Origin: Chromobacterium paludis
GTDB lineage: Bacteria > Pseudomonadota > Gammaproteobacteria > Burkholderiales > Chromobacteriaceae
Direction of reading: 5' to 3'
DNA length: 64,000 bases
Assembly: GCF_008275125.1 (NCBI RefSeq)
Contig: NZ_CP043473.1
Coordinates: forward strand, 1,550,001 to 1,614,000
Of this stretch, positions 15,335-24,613 are shown one piece after another. Position 1 is the first letter of the stretch; each line of letters starts with the position of its first letter. The notes under the pieces are model-generated. The model was not told where the DNA came from and made no database searches. It saw only the letters and a program-made list of their open reading frames with translations. A program made the position numbers and the translations under genes.

Positions 15335-16999
15335 ATGCTTCTCTCGCTGACCGTAAAAGACTTCGTCATCGTCGACAGCATCGCGCTGGACTTCTCCGAC
15401 GGCTTCACCGTGCTCACCGGCGAAACCGGCGCCGGCAAATCCATCATGCTGGACGCGCTGGGCCTGTTGCTGGGCGACCGCGCCGACGGCGCCCAAGTAC
15501 GCGAAGGCGCCGAACGCGCCGAACTCACCGCCGAATTCTGCATTGAACGCCGGCCGGAAATCGACGCCTGGCTGGCTGGAAACGAACTGTCCGGCGACGA
15601 AGGCGTGCTGCTGCTGCGCAGGCTAATCGACCGCGGCGGCCGCTCCAAGAGCTTCGTCAACGGTCAAGCCGCCACCCTGGCCCAGCTCAAGCAACTGGGC
15701 GAGTTCCTAGTGGACATCCACGGCCAGCATGCGCATCAGTCGCTGATGAAGAGCGAAACCCAGCGCCAGTTGCTGGATGCCTACGCCGGCTCCACCGCGC
15801 TGGCGCGCGACGTGCACAAGGCCTGGCAGGAATGGCAGGCGGCGCGCCAGGCGCGCCAGGACGCCGAGCGGCTGTCTCGCGAGTCCGAAGTCGAGCGCGA
15901 ACGCCTGACTTGGCAGATCGGCGAGCTCAGCGAACTCAATCTACAACCGGACGAATGGGTGACGCTAAGCCAAAGCCACACCCGGCTGGCCAACTCGGCC
16001 GAGCTGGTGCAAAGCGCCCAGCAAGCCGTGGACATCCTGTCGGAAAACGACGACAGCTGCCTGAGCCAACTAGCCCATGTGCAAAACCGTCTGTCCAAGC
16101 TGTCCAACCTGGATCCGCGGCTGGCCGATACCCTGTCCCTGCTGGACTCAGTAGACGCCGAGCTGCGCGAAGTGGTGTACAGCCTGCGCGACTACGCCAA
16201 CGACATCGAGCAGGATCCCGGCCAACTGGTGGAAATGGAGCGCCGTCTCGACACGCTGATGAGCGCAGCCCGCAAATACCGCGTGCAGCCGACAGACCTG
16301 GCCGACAAATTGGCCGACTGGCAGCAACAGCTGGCCACGCTGGAGGCCAGCGTGGACGTGGAGGCGCTGAGCGTGGCCGAGGCCGCCAGCCTGGCGCGCT
16401 ACCGCGCGCAGGCGGAGTCGCTGTCCGGCAAGCGCCGCCAGGCTGCCAGCGAGCTGTCCGAGCGCATTTCCGGCGAAATGGGCCGGCTGGCCATGGGCGG
16501 CTCCCGCTTCGCCATCGAACTGTCCGCCCTGGCCGAACCCGGCGCTCATGGCATGGAGTCAATCGAATATCTGGTGGCGGCCAATGCCGGCACCAGCCTG
16601 CGCCCGCTGGCCAAGGTAGCCTCCGGCGGCGAGCTGTCGCGCATCAGCCTGGCGATGCAGGTGGTGATCAGCCAGGTAGCCAGCGTGCCGACGCTGATTT
16701 TCGACGAGGTGGACGTGGGCATCGGCGGCCGCGTGGCGGAAGTGATCGGCCACATGCTGCGCGACCTGGGACAGCGCTACCAAGTGCTATGCATCACCCA
16801 CCTGCCCCAGGTGGCGTCTTGCGGCAGACAGCACTGGCAAGTCAGCAAACGCGAACACAAAGGCCAGGTGCTCAGCCGCATCGCGCCGCTGAATGCGGAA
16901 CAGCGGGTGCTGGAAATCGCCCGCATGCTGGGCGGCGCCGAGCTGACCCAAACCACGCGCGAGCATGCGGCGGAAATGCTGGCGGCCAATGCCGTCTGA
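15335..16999 (+). CDS. recN: DNA repair protein RecN
   Basis: A 554-residue SMC-like ATPase of double-strand break repair. The Walker A motif GETGAGKS lies at residues 29-36 (TVLTGETGAGKSIMLDALGL), a HGQHAHQSL segment follows, a coiled-coil region spans about residues 160-370, and the C-terminal ABC part has LAKVASGGELSRISLAMQVV and the Walker B LIFDEVDVGIGGRVAEVIG. The length is standard. A RecN gene is usually SOS-controlled, but the 19 bases between nadK and recN leave no room for its own LexA site, so it must share the upstream promoter or have one inside nadK. Confidence 0.96.
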   Translation: MLLSLTVKDFVIVDSIALDFSDGFTVLTGETGAGKSIMLDALGLLLGDRADGAQVREGAERAELTAEFCIERRPEIDAWLAGNELSGDEGVLLLRRLIDRGGRSKSFVNGQAATLAQLKQLGEFLVDIHGQHAHQSLMKSETQRQLLDAYAGSTALARDVHKAWQEWQAARQARQDAERLSRESEVERERLTWQIGELSELNLQPDEWVTLSQSHTRLANSAELVQSAQQAVDILSENDDSCLSQLAHVQNRLSKLSNLDPRLADTLSLLDSVDAELREVVYSLRDYANDIEQDPGQLVEMERRLDTLMSAARKYRVQPTDLADKLADWQQQLATLEASVDVEALSVAEAASLARYRAQAESLSGKRRQAASELSERISGEMGRLAMGGSRFAIELSALAEPGAHGMESIEYLVAANAGTSLRPLAKVASGGELSRISLAMQVVISQVASVPTLIFDEVDVGIGGRVAEVIGHMLRDLGQRYQVLCITHLPQVASCGRQHWQVSKREHKGQVLSRIAPLNAEQRVLEIARMLGGAELTQTTREHAAEMLAANAV

Positions 17000-17112
17000 T
17001 CGTCGAAGCTAGAGGGCAAGCGCCGCGGCAGGAGGCGGCGCAGCCGATGGCGGTACAAATGCGTCACACCTGCGACGGCATTTGGATACGGCATTTGGAT
17101 TTGGAAGAAAAA

Positions 17113-17141
17113 GAAAAAAAGGCATTGCAGACCGCAATGCC
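17113..17141 (-). terminator. Intrinsic terminator of tRNA-Ser
   Basis: On the minus strand GGCATTGC and GCAATGCC flank a five-base loop, followed by seven T's and a further pyrimidine-rich run. It lies about 20 bases beyond the tRNA 3' end. Confidence 0.88.
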
Positions 17142-17160
17142 TTCATTTCTCTTGCTGTTC

Positions 17161-17250
<90 letters not shown>

Positions 17251-17554
17251 ATCGTTCAGATGAGCCAGCGATTTTATCTGGAATCTGGGCGTTTGCCTAG
17301 TATCTGCAACAATATGACCAGGCCTTCTTTACGTGCGCCTTCAGCATGGATTCGCACCCACTCGTCAACAACAGCAAATGCCATGGGTCAACAGATTCGC
17401 GGCTCCGTGGTAGACTTGCGGCCATTGCGCAATCATTATTGGCGTACGCATAACCATCCATCTGCCCTTGCTGGAGCCATCAATCCCTCCACGCTGGAAG
17501 GCCAGCCATAACCAGGCATTTACAATACTCAATAGGTTACAGGTTATAAGCAGA
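17251..17554. other. Intergenic region between divergent tRNA-Ser and ftsK
   Basis: About 300 bases with no gene. It must carry the tRNA promoter (a TAAAAT on the minus strand near 17275 is a candidate -10) and the ftsK promoter. Short frames exist, but their composition and lack of ribosome binding sites do not support coding. Confidence 0.5.
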
Positions 17555-19855
17555 ATGCGATTTTTCAAGCGCAAAGCCGTAGTCAAGAATAATCAAGCGC
17601 CGTTGCCGCCGCAGCTGATTGCCCTGCTCCGGGAGGCATGGTGGCTGTTGATGGCGGTGGCTGCCGTCTATTTGGTGTTGGTGCTGGCCAGCTATTCTCC
17701 GCTCGACCCCTCCTGGTCGCACAGCTCATCCGATCCCACCGTGCGCAATTACGGCGGCTCCTTTGGCGCGTGGCTGTCGGACATGCTGTTGTATGTGTTT
17801 GGTTTTTCCGCCTGGTGGCTGGTGGTGTTCTGCCTGGTCGCCATCGGTTGGGGCTATCGCCGCATAGAAAGCCTAGGTTTCAAATTCAACCCGATCACCG
17901 CCGCTGCCGTGGGCGGATTTTTTCTGTTGCTGCTCTCCAGTTCCAGTTTCGAGGCCATCGTGCTGGACGGCAAGGCTGTCACGCTGCCCCTGTACCCGGG
18001 CGGCATGCTGGGCCGTTTCATCGGCAAGCATTTTTCCCATGGCCTTGGCCTGTCCGGCGGCTATCTGCTGCTGGGGGTGACCTCGGCCATCGGCTTCTCG
18101 CTGTTCACCGGCCTGTCCTGGCTGGATGTCATGGAGAAGATTGGCGGCGCCATTGAGGATGGCATCCTCCGCTTATGGCAAAGCTGGCAGGCCAGGAAGG
18201 ACCGGGAAATCGGCAAGGAGACCGCGCAGAAACGCGAGGAAAAAGTGTCCGTGGCCAAAAAGAAAATCGAGGAGGCCGCGCCGGTTCGCATCGAACCGCC
18301 GGTGCTGGACGTCCCGGTCTCGGCCAAGGCGCAGAAGCCAGTGCAGCAATCGCTGTTCGCCGACCCCAAAGACGGCGCCCTGCCCGGCCTGAGCTTGCTG
18401 GATGCGCCGCGCGAGCTGCAAGAGCCGGTGTCTCAGGAAACCGTGGAATACACCTCGCGGCTGATCGAACGCAAGCTGGCGGATTTTGGCGTGGACGTCA
18501 AAGTCATCGCCGCCTACCCCGGTCCGGTGATCACCCGCTATGAGATCGAACCGGCCGTGGGCGTCAAAGGCGCGCAGATCGTCAACCTGATGAAGGACCT
18601 GGCGCGCGCGCTGTCCCTGGTCTCCATCCGCGTGGTGGAAACCATCCCCGGCAAGACCTATATGGGACTGGAGCTGCCCAACCCCAAGCGCCAGATCGTC
18701 AAGCTGACGGAGATCATTGGTTCGGACGGTTATCAGAACATGGCCTCCAGGCTGACCATGGCGCTGGGCAAGGACATCGCCGGCCAACCGGTGTCGGCCG
18801 ACTTGGCCAAGATGCCGCACGTATTGGTGGCCGGCACCACCGGCTCCGGCAAGTCCGTGGCCATCAATGCCATGATTTTGTCGCTGCTGTACAAGGCTAC
18901 GCCCAAGGAAGTGCGGCTGATCATGGTAGACCCCAAGATGCTGGAGCTGTCGGTCTATGAAGGCATTCCGCATCTGCTCGCACCTGTGGTGACCGACATG
19001 AAGCAAGCCGCCAACGCGCTGAACTGGTGCGTGGGCGAAATGGAACGCCGCTACAAGCTGATGTCCAAGCTGGGCGTGCGCAATCTGGCCGGCTTCAACC
19101 AGAAGATCAAGGACGCCGAGAAAAGCGGCGAGAAGATTCCCAACCCTTTCAGCCTGACGCCGGAAACGCCGGAGCCGCTGGACACCCTGCCCTTGGTCGT
19201 GGTGGTGATAGACGAGCTGGCCGACCTGATGATGGTGGCCGGCAAGAAGATAGAAGAATTGATCGCCCGCCTGGCGCAAAAAGCGCGCGCAGCCGGCATC
19301 CACTTGATCCTGGCCACCCAGAGGCCGTCGGTGGACGTCATCACCGGCCTGATCAAGGCCAATATTCCGACGCGGATCGCCTTTCAGGTATCCAGCAAGA
19401 TAGACAGCCGCACCATCCTGGACCAGATGGGCGCGGAAACACTGCTGGGCCAGGGCGACATGCTCTACCTGCCGCCTGGCACCGGCTACCCCAACCGGGT
19501 ACACGGCGCGTTTGTCTCCGATGACGAAGTGCACCACGTGGTTGAGTTCCTGAAAACCACCGGGGAACCCAATTACATAGAAGGCATCCTGACCGGCCAG
19601 GCCGATGGCGACGACGGCGCCGCCGGCGGGGGCCTGGACGGAGAGTCCGACGCCGAAGCCGACCCGCTGTACGACGAGGCCGTGGCCATTGTGGTGAAAA
19701 CCCGCAAGGCATCCATCTCCTCCGTGCAGCGACACTTGCGCATAGGCTACAACCGCGCCGCGCGGCTGATCGAGCAAATGGAAGCCGCCGGCCTGGTGTC
19801 TCCCATGGAAAGCAATGGCAACCGCACCGTGCTGGCCCCGGCCCGCGAAGACTGA
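17555..19855 (+). CDS. ftsK: DNA translocase FtsK (four-TM type)
   Basis: A 766-residue septal DNA pump from ATG 17555, giving the usual short basic N-terminus before the first membrane helix; the frame open from 17468 adds unconserved residues. Four hydrophobic helices lie in residues 25-205, then a charged linker, the alpha/beta motor with Walker A GTTGSGKS at about 427-434 and Walker [15 protein letters not shown], and a C-terminal gamma winged helix ([20 protein letters not shown]) that reads KOPS sites. It moves chromosome ends and activates XerCD at dif. A second FtsK is encoded at 33151-36153. Confidence 0.95.
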   Translation: MRFFKRKAVVKNNQAPLPPQLIALLREAWWLLMAVAAVYLVLVLASYSPLDPSWSHSSSDPTVRNYGGSFGAWLSDMLLYVFGFSAWWLVVFCLVAIGWGYRRIESLGFKFNPITAAAVGGFFLLLLSSSSFEAIVLDGKAVTLPLYPGGMLGRFIGKHFSHGLGLSGGYLLLGVTSAIGFSLFTGLSWLDVMEKIGGAIEDGILRLWQSWQARKDREIGKETAQKREEKVSVAKKKIEEAAPVRIEPPVLDVPVSAKAQKPVQQSLFADPKDGALPGLSLLDAPRELQEPVSQETVEYTSRLIERKLADFGVDVKVIAAYPGPVITRYEIEPAVGVKGAQIVNLMKDLARALSLVSIRVVETIPGKTYMGLELPNPKRQIVKLTEIIGSDGYQNMASRLTMALGKDIAGQPVSADLAKMPHVLVAGTTGSGKSVAINAMILSLLYKATPKEVRLIMVDPKMLELSVYEGIPHLLAPVVTDMKQAANALNWCVGEMERRYKLMSKLGVRNLAGFNQKIKDAEKSGEKIPNPFSLTPETPEPLDTLPLVVVVIDELADLMMVAGKKIEELIARLAQKARAAGIHLILATQRPSVDVITGLIKANIPTRIAFQVSSKIDSRTILDQMGAETLLGQGDMLYLPPGTGYPNRVHGAFVSDDEVHHVVEFLKTTGEPNYIEGILTGQADGDDGAAGGGLDGESDAEADPLYDEAVAIVVKTRKASISSVQRHLRIGYNRAARLIEQMEAAGLVSPMESNGNRTVLAPARED

Positions 19856-19902
19856 ACACCCGCGGGCGCCGCCGCGCCCCACGCTCCTTGATAAGGATGG
19901 CC

Positions 19903-20991
19903 ATGCCCCGCTATCTGCCCGAACCCGAATTCCGCCATGACTACGCGCCCAAAACCGGCGTACTGCTGATCAACCTGGGGACCCCGGACGCGCCCACCGC
20001 GCAAGCGCTGCGCCCCTATCTGAAACAGTTTTTGTCCGATCCCCGCGTAATCGAGATCCCGCGCCTGCCGTGGTGGCTGATACTCAACGGCATCATTCTG
20101 AACACGCGCCCCAAGCAGTCCGCGCGCAAATACGCCAGCATCTGGACCAAGGATGGCTCGCCGCTGCTAGCGCACACCCGCAATATGGCCAAATTGCTGA
20201 AGGGGAAACTGGGCGAAATGGGCAGACGCGACCTAGTCGTTGACTACGCCATGCGCTACGGCAACCCATCCATTGAGAGCGTATTGACCAAGATGCGCAC
20301 GCAAGGCGTGGAAAAGCTGCTGCTGCTGCCGCTGTATCCCCAATACGCCGCCTCCTCCAGCGCCACCGCAATCGACGAGGCGTTTCATGTGCTGTCCCGC
20401 ATGCGCAACATGCCGGAAGTCCGCACTGTCCGCCACTTTCATGACGACCCCGGCTACATCCAAGCCCTGGCGGCGCAAGTGCGCAAGCACTGGCAATACG
20501 GGCAGCCTGCCAACAAGCTCGTCATGAGTTTCCACGGCGTGCCGCGCTTCACGCGCGACAAGGGCGACCCCTACCACTGCGAATGCCAAAAGACCGGCCG
20601 CCTGCTGGCAGAAGCGCTGCAATTGCGGCCCGATCAATACATCATCTGCTTCCAAAGCCGCTTCGGCCGCACGGAATGGCTGAAGCCCTATACCAGCGAA
20701 ATATTGGCTGAATTAGGCAAGGCCAAGACGGCCCAGGTCGACGTCATCTGTCCAGGCTTTGTCGGCGACTGCCTGGAAACGCTGGAAGAAATCGCCATGG
20801 AAGGCAAAGAAACCTTCCTCAGCCACGGCGGAGGGGAATTCCGCTACATCCCTTGCCTGAATGAAGACCCGCAATGGATAGCTGCGCTATCGCAAATCGT
20901 CGCAAACAATCTGGCCGGATGGACAGAATGTTTGGCAGAAGATAGCCAGGCCCGCGCCCGCAGAGCGCATGACATGGGGGCAGCAAGCTAG
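19903..20991 (+). CDS. hemH: Ferrochelatase
   Basis: A 362-residue enzyme inserting ferrous iron into protoporphyrin IX, the last step of haem synthesis. Landmarks are [53 protein letters not shown], the metal-site histidine in [20 protein letters not shown] and the [13 protein letters not shown] active-site segment, with [15 protein letters not shown] (catalytic Glu). The ATG at 19903 has AAGGA upstream; ATG 19897 is the alternative, and the open frame also reaches a TTG at 19888. A hairpin with T-rich tail downstream ends the transcript. Confidence 0.95.
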   Translation: MPRYLPEPEFRHDYAPKTGVLLINLGTPDAPTAQALRPYLKQFLSDPRVIEIPRLPWWLILNGIILNTRPKQSARKYASIWTKDGSPLLAHTRNMAKLLKGKLGEMGRRDLVVDYAMRYGNPSIESVLTKMRTQGVEKLLLLPLYPQYAASSSATAIDEAFHVLSRMRNMPEVRTVRHFHDDPGYIQALAAQVRKHWQYGQPANKLVMSFHGVPRFTRDKGDPYHCECQKTGRLLAEALQLRPDQYIICFQSRFGRTEWLKPYTSEILAELGKAKTAQVDVICPGFVGDCLETLEEIAMEGKETFLSHGGGEFRYIPCLNEDPQWIAALSQIVANNLAGWTECLAEDSQARARRAHDMGAAS

Positions 20992-21059
20992 CCGGCCGCC
21001 AAACCGGCTCACGGCACGACATCGAGATTACATATTCAGAATCAAGGCCATACCGGCAG

Positions 21060-21103
21060 AATCGGGCAGATTGCAATTTTTGCGATATGCCCGATTTTGT
21101 TTG
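21060..21103 (+). terminator. Probable intrinsic terminator of hemH
   Basis: Arms AATCGGGCA (21060-21068) and TGCCCGATT (21088-21096) close a stem whose loop is partly self-complementary, and a TTGTTTG tail follows. It is about 70 bases beyond the hemH stop codon and before the leader of the binding-protein gene. Confidence 0.65.
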
Positions 21104-21280
21104 CATTTGCGCAAAATGGGAATTGGGAACCTATATTCAACTGGTCTGCGGCATTCCGCATTGACACCCCGACAAACAGGTCACCATAATCAGTTGCAAC
21201 TGACCACCGATATATAGGTGTAGTTGGTTTACCAAAGAGATCATCAAAGTCTACACAGATAAGATTCAGGGGAAATCTCA

Positions 21281-22483
21281 ATGAACAAATACGCTCGCCT
21301 CAGCCTGATCGCCACCGCCGCGCTCGCCATGGTTGCCTGCAGCAAACAGGAGCAATCGGCCTCGGGACAGGCCACCTCCGCTCCGTCCGAAGCCTCCGCA
21401 AGCGGCGACTCCGTCACCGTCAAGATCGGCCAGGTTTCGCCGATGTCCGGTCCGATCTCCCACCTGGGCAAGGACAACGAATACGGCGCCAAACTGGCCA
21501 TCGAAGACCTGAACGCCCAGGGCGTGGATATCGGCGGCAAGAAGGTCAAGTTCGAGCTGGTGTCCGAAGACGACCAGGGCGACCCGAAAATCGGCACCCA
21601 GGTCGCCCAGCGCTTGGTTGACGCAGGCGTCGTCGGCGTGGTTGGCCACCTGAACTCCGGCACCACCATCCCGGCCTCCAAGATCTACTCCGACGCCGGC
21701 ATCCCGCAGATCTCCCCGTCCGCCACCAACCCGGACTACACCAAGCAGGGCTTCAAGACCACCTTCCGCGTGATCGCCAACGACGTGCAGCAGGGCAAGG
21801 CGTTGGGCGAGTTCGCCACCAAGGAACTGCACGCCAAGAAGATCGCCATCATCGACGACCGCACCGCCTATGGCCAAGGCTTGGCCGATCAGTTTGAAGG
21901 CGCGGTCAAGGCCAATGGCTCCGAAGTGGTCAAACGCGAGTTCACCAACAACAACGCCACCGACTTCAACGCCATCCTGACCTCGATCAAGGCCACCAAG
22001 CCGGACCTCGTCTTCTACGGCGGCATGGACGCGCAAGCCGGCCCGCTGGCCAAGCAGATGCAGCGTCTGGGCATCAAGGCCAAGCTGATGGGCGGCGACG
22101 GCTGGCAAACCCCGGAGTTCATCAAGCTTGCCGGCGACGCTTCGGAAGGCCAATACGCTTCCAGCTGCGGCATCTCGCGCGACAAGATGCCGGGCTTCAA
22201 GGCCTTCGACGAGAAGTTCAAGAAGGAATTCAACACCGACGTGCAGATCTACGCGCCGTTTGAATACGACGCTGTGATGGTGCTGGTCGATGCGATGAAG
22301 CGCGCCAAGTCCACCGATCCCAAGGTTTATCTGCCGGAAGTGGGCAAGACCGACTACAACGGCGTGACCGGCCATATCGCCTTCGACGACAAGGGCGACA
22401 TCAAGAATGGCGCCGTCACCGTGTACCAGGTCAAGAACGGCAAGTGGGAAGTGGTCTCCACCGTGGGTGGCGAGGCCAAGTAA
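21281..22483 (+). CDS. Branched-chain amino acid ABC transporter substrate-binding lipoprotein
   Basis: A 400-residue periplasmic binding protein of the LivJ/LivK type. The signal peptide ends with lipobox LAMVAC (Cys-20), so it should be lipid-anchored, and a serine/alanine-rich spacer follows. The mature part has VKIGQVSPMSGPISHLGKDN, ARVAQRL-type and VVGVVGHLNSGTTIPASKIY segments, and TNPDYTKQGFKTTFRVIAND, typical of leucine/isoleucine/valine binders. No permease or ATPase gene is adjacent, so it works with a transporter encoded elsewhere. A good GGGGAAA site precedes the ATG, and a terminator follows. Confidence 0.9.
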   Translation: MNKYARLSLIATAALAMVACSKQEQSASGQATSAPSEASASGDSVTVKIGQVSPMSGPISHLGKDNEYGAKLAIEDLNAQGVDIGGKKVKFELVSEDDQGDPKIGTQVAQRLVDAGVVGVVGHLNSGTTIPASKIYSDAGIPQISPSATNPDYTKQGFKTTFRVIANDVQQGKALGEFATKELHAKKIAIIDDRTAYGQGLADQFEGAVKANGSEVVKREFTNNNATDFNAILTSIKATKPDLVFYGGMDAQAGPLAKQMQRLGIKAKLMGGDGWQTPEFIKLAGDASEGQYASSCGISRDKMPGFKAFDEKFKKEFNTDVQIYAPFEYDAVMVLVDAMKRAKSTDPKVYLPEVGKTDYNGVTGHIAFDDKGDIKNGAVTVYQVKNGKWEVVSTVGGEAK

Positions 22484-22507
22484 GCATCCGCAAGCCGGAT
22501 ACGGAAA

Positions 22508-22532
22508 GAGGCGCCCAGGCGCCTCTTTTTTA
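22508..22532 (+). terminator. Intrinsic terminator of the binding-protein gene
   Basis: GAGGCGCC and GGCGCCTC arms around a CA loop are followed by six T's. The next gene is on the minus strand and ends 40 bases away. Confidence 0.92.
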
Positions 22533-22571
22533 TTGCGCATCCGCGTTCCAGATGCGCCGATTGCCGCTCGC

Positions 22572-23387
22572 TCAGTCGCGGAAGCTGGCTTGCTGCTTCA
22601 TCATTGCCGCCATGGCGGCTTTCTGAATGTCTTCCGAGATCAACATGGCGGCATTCCAGCCGGCGACGAACTGCAAGCCATCGGCCACGCTGTGGTCGCG
22701 GCTGTAATTCATCACTTCCTTGCTGCCGCGCACCGCCAACGGCGACTTGCCGGCGATCAGCCAGGCGCTTTGCATGGCCGCGGCCAATACGGCGTCCTCA
22801 TCCTCCAGCACGCGATTGACCAAGCCTACGTCCAACGCCTCGTCCGCGACCATGTCGCGGCCCGTCAACGCCAGCTCGCGCGCCACGCCCTCGCCCACCA
22901 CCCGCGGCAGCCGCTGCAGCGAGCCGACATCGGCCACCATGCCGATATCCACTTCGCGCACGCCGAACACGGCGTCCTTGGCGGCGAAGCGGAAATCCGC
23001 GGCCAGCGCGATGTCCAGGCCCCCGCCCAGGCAGGCGCCGTGAATGGCGGCGATCACCGGCTTGCGGCAACGCTCCAGGCTGCTCACGCAATCCTGCAAA
23101 TCCAGGATCAGGCGGCGCAGCTTCTCGCGCTTGCGCGCCTCGCAAGCATCCTCGATCTGCCCCTGCAGCCCCACCATCATGGCCAAGTCGATGCCGGCGC
23201 AAAAATGCTTGCCATGGCCGGCCAACACCACGGCTCGCACGCCCGGCTCGCCGTCGGCCCAGTCCATGGCGCTGCGCAGGTCCTGCCACATCTGCATGTT
23301 CAGGGAATTGGCCTTGTCGCCGCGATTGAAACGGATCAGGGCCGCTTTGTCGTTGACCTCTACGGTCACAGTTTGCAAGGAAATCAT
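22572..23387 (-). CDS. Enoyl-CoA hydratase/isomerase (crotonase) family protein
   Basis: A 271-residue crotonase from ATG 23387 (MISLQTVTVEV). The fold is marked by LIRFNRGDKANSLNMQMWQD, VLAGHGKHFCAGIDLAMMVG, the oxyanion loop IAAIHGACLGGGLDIALAAD, and AVFGVREVDIGMVADVGSLQ. The acidic pair GVREVDIGMVADVG is like that of Delta3,5-Delta2,4-dienoyl-CoA isomerases, so isomerase activity is possible. Its ATG overlaps the TGA of the DUF4442 gene. It likely works in fatty-acid or acyl-CoA breakdown with that thioesterase-fold protein under the TetR regulator upstream. Confidence 0.9.
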   Translation of the reverse strand: MISLQTVTVEVNDKAALIRFNRGDKANSLNMQMWQDLRSAMDWADGEPGVRAVVLAGHGKHFCAGIDLAMMVGLQGQIEDACEARKREKLRRLILDLQDCVSSLERCRKPVIAAIHGACLGGGLDIALAADFRFAAKDAVFGVREVDIGMVADVGSLQRLPRVVGEGVARELALTGRDMVADEALDVGLVNRVLEDEDAVLAAAMQSAWLIAGKSPLAVRGSKEVMNYSRDHSVADGLQFVAGWNAAMLISEDIQKAAMAAMMKQQASFRD

Positions 23388-23896
23388 GCCGCTTTCGCCT
23401 CCGGACGTTTCTTGGGAATCCAGGCCCACAACATCTCGCACACGATGGGCGACTCGCCGGACTCGTCGGTGACTTGCACTTCCACCAACACCTCGCCCTT
23501 GTCCTGTTCATACATGGACTGGATTTGCTGCGGCGTCAGCGTCGCCACCGCCCGCATATCGCCCTGCGAGCGCTTGATGTAGTTGACCTTCATCGACTTG
23601 AGCAGCATCAGCTTGTCGTCAGGCATATTCATGCCCACCACGAAGCCGGTGGACGTTTCCGCCAGCAGCGCCATCGCCGCGGCGTGCACGCCGCGGATGT
23701 GGTTTTGCACCTTCTTGCGGTTGCGGATGGAGACCGTCAAGCTGTCATGCCCCACCTTTTCGAAACGCAATCCGGCGGTAGACAGAAACGGAACGATCTT
23801 GCCAAACATCATCGACAGCACCAGACGGCGCCAGCCTACCGGCAGCCTGCCCACTTTGTCGGCGATGCGGCTCATGCTGTTCTTGCGATATTCCAT
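23384..23896 (-). CDS. DUF4442 hotdog-fold thioesterase-like protein
   Basis: A 170-residue protein with the hotdog layout of DUF4442: MFGKIVPFLSTAGLRFEKVG, then RNRKKVQNHIRGVHAAAMAL (long central helix), STGFVVGMNMPDDKLMLLKS and KVNYIKRSQGDMRAVATLT. Such proteins are acyl-CoA thioesterase relatives, though the activity of this group is mostly inferred. It is upstream of and translationally coupled to the crotonase gene, and it begins 30 bases after the TetR gene stop codon, so the three genes form one minus-strand operon. Confidence 0.85.
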   Translation of the reverse strand: MEYRKNSMSRIADKVGRLPVGWRRLVLSMMFGKIVPFLSTAGLRFEKVGHDSLTVSIRNRKKVQNHIRGVHAAAMALLAETSTGFVVGMNMPDDKLMLLKSMKVNYIKRSQGDMRAVATLTPQQIQSMYEQDKGEVLVEVQVTDESGESPIVCEMLWAWIPKKRPEAKAA

Positions 23897-23926
23897 GTTA
23901 ACCCCTCTATTATGACTCTCGTGTTG

Positions 23927-24523
23927 TTATGCTTGTTCGCGCGCGTCCGCCAGCCCCAGCGTCACCCGCACCTGCTGCTTCAGCAGCGGCAGCGCGCCCT
24001 CGTCTATCCTCGCCAATTGCAGGCCGCCTTGCAGCGCGGTGAACAACATCATGCCCACCGCTTCCGGCGTGCCGGCGTAGCGCATCGCGCCGTCCTCCCG
24101 TCCCTTGCGCACGATGGCGACGGCCCACTGCCGCATCTCGTCGATGAAGGCTGCCGCCTCGGACTGCATGTCTTCGGGCAAAGTCTGGAATTCCGTGCTG
24201 AAGATGCCGCTGGGACAGATCTGCTTGCGCTGCTGGTAATACTGGTCCGACAAACCGAAGTAGCTCTCCAGTTGCGCCATGGCGTTCCAGTCGGCCTGCT
24301 GCTCGATGAAGCGCTGGAAACGGCGGCGGTAGCGTTGGATCAGCGCCACGCCCAGGTCGTTCTTCTTGGGGAAATGATAGTGGATGGCCGCATTGCGCAC
24401 GCCCAGCTCGGAGCTGATGTGCTGATAACTGAAGCCATTGAAGCCGCGCGTCAGCAGCAATTCCTCGGCCAGGTCGAGGATGCGCTTGCGGGTATCGGTC
24501 TTGCTGTCGGAACCATTGTGCAT
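23927..24523 (-). CDS. TetR-family transcriptional regulator
   Basis: A 198-residue repressor. The N-terminal HTH spans about residues 12-60 (TRKRILDLAEELLLTRGFNG, FSYQHISSELGVRNAAIHYHF); the rest is a helical ligand domain with a QQRKQICPSGIFSTEFQTLP segment, as in regulators related to fatty-acid or aldehyde control. As first gene of an operon with a DUF4442 protein and a crotonase, it probably senses an acyl-CoA. Its own operator is proposed at 24536-24551, 13 bases before the start codon, indicating autoregulation. Confidence 0.9.
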   Translation of the reverse strand: MHNGSDSKTDTRKRILDLAEELLLTRGFNGFSYQHISSELGVRNAAIHYHFPKKNDLGVALIQRYRRRFQRFIEQQADWNAMAQLESYFGLSDQYYQQRKQICPSGIFSTEFQTLPEDMQSEAAAFIDEMRQWAVAIVRKGREDGAMRYAGTPEAVGMMLFTALQGGLQLARIDEGALPLLKQQVRVTLGLADAREQA

Positions 24524-24535
24524 CGAAACACTCTA

Positions 24536-24551
24536 CTTACTGGTTAGTAAG
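24536..24551. promoter_or_regulatory. Putative TetR operator
   Basis: CTTACT-GGTT-AGTAAG, six-base arms around a four-base spacer, lies just in front of the TetR gene start. The direct TACTTACT...TTAGTAA pattern is characteristic of TetR autoregulatory sites (TACT-N-AGTA type). Confidence 0.6.
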
Positions 24552-24613
24552 GTGTCAATCGCAGGCTGCCAGCGGCTGCGCCTATCTGTCCACGCCCGCC
24601 ACCATCCCCTAAA

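Noticed and set aside
15335..16999. LexA site directly in front of recN
   Set aside because: Only 19 bases separate nadK and recN and no CTGT-N8-ACAG-type box is present there.
16989..17000. Neisseria-type DNA uptake sequence (ATGCCGTCTGAT) at the end of recN
   Set aside because: Only one near-match was found in 64 kb and it overlaps the recN stop codon, so it is most likely chance.
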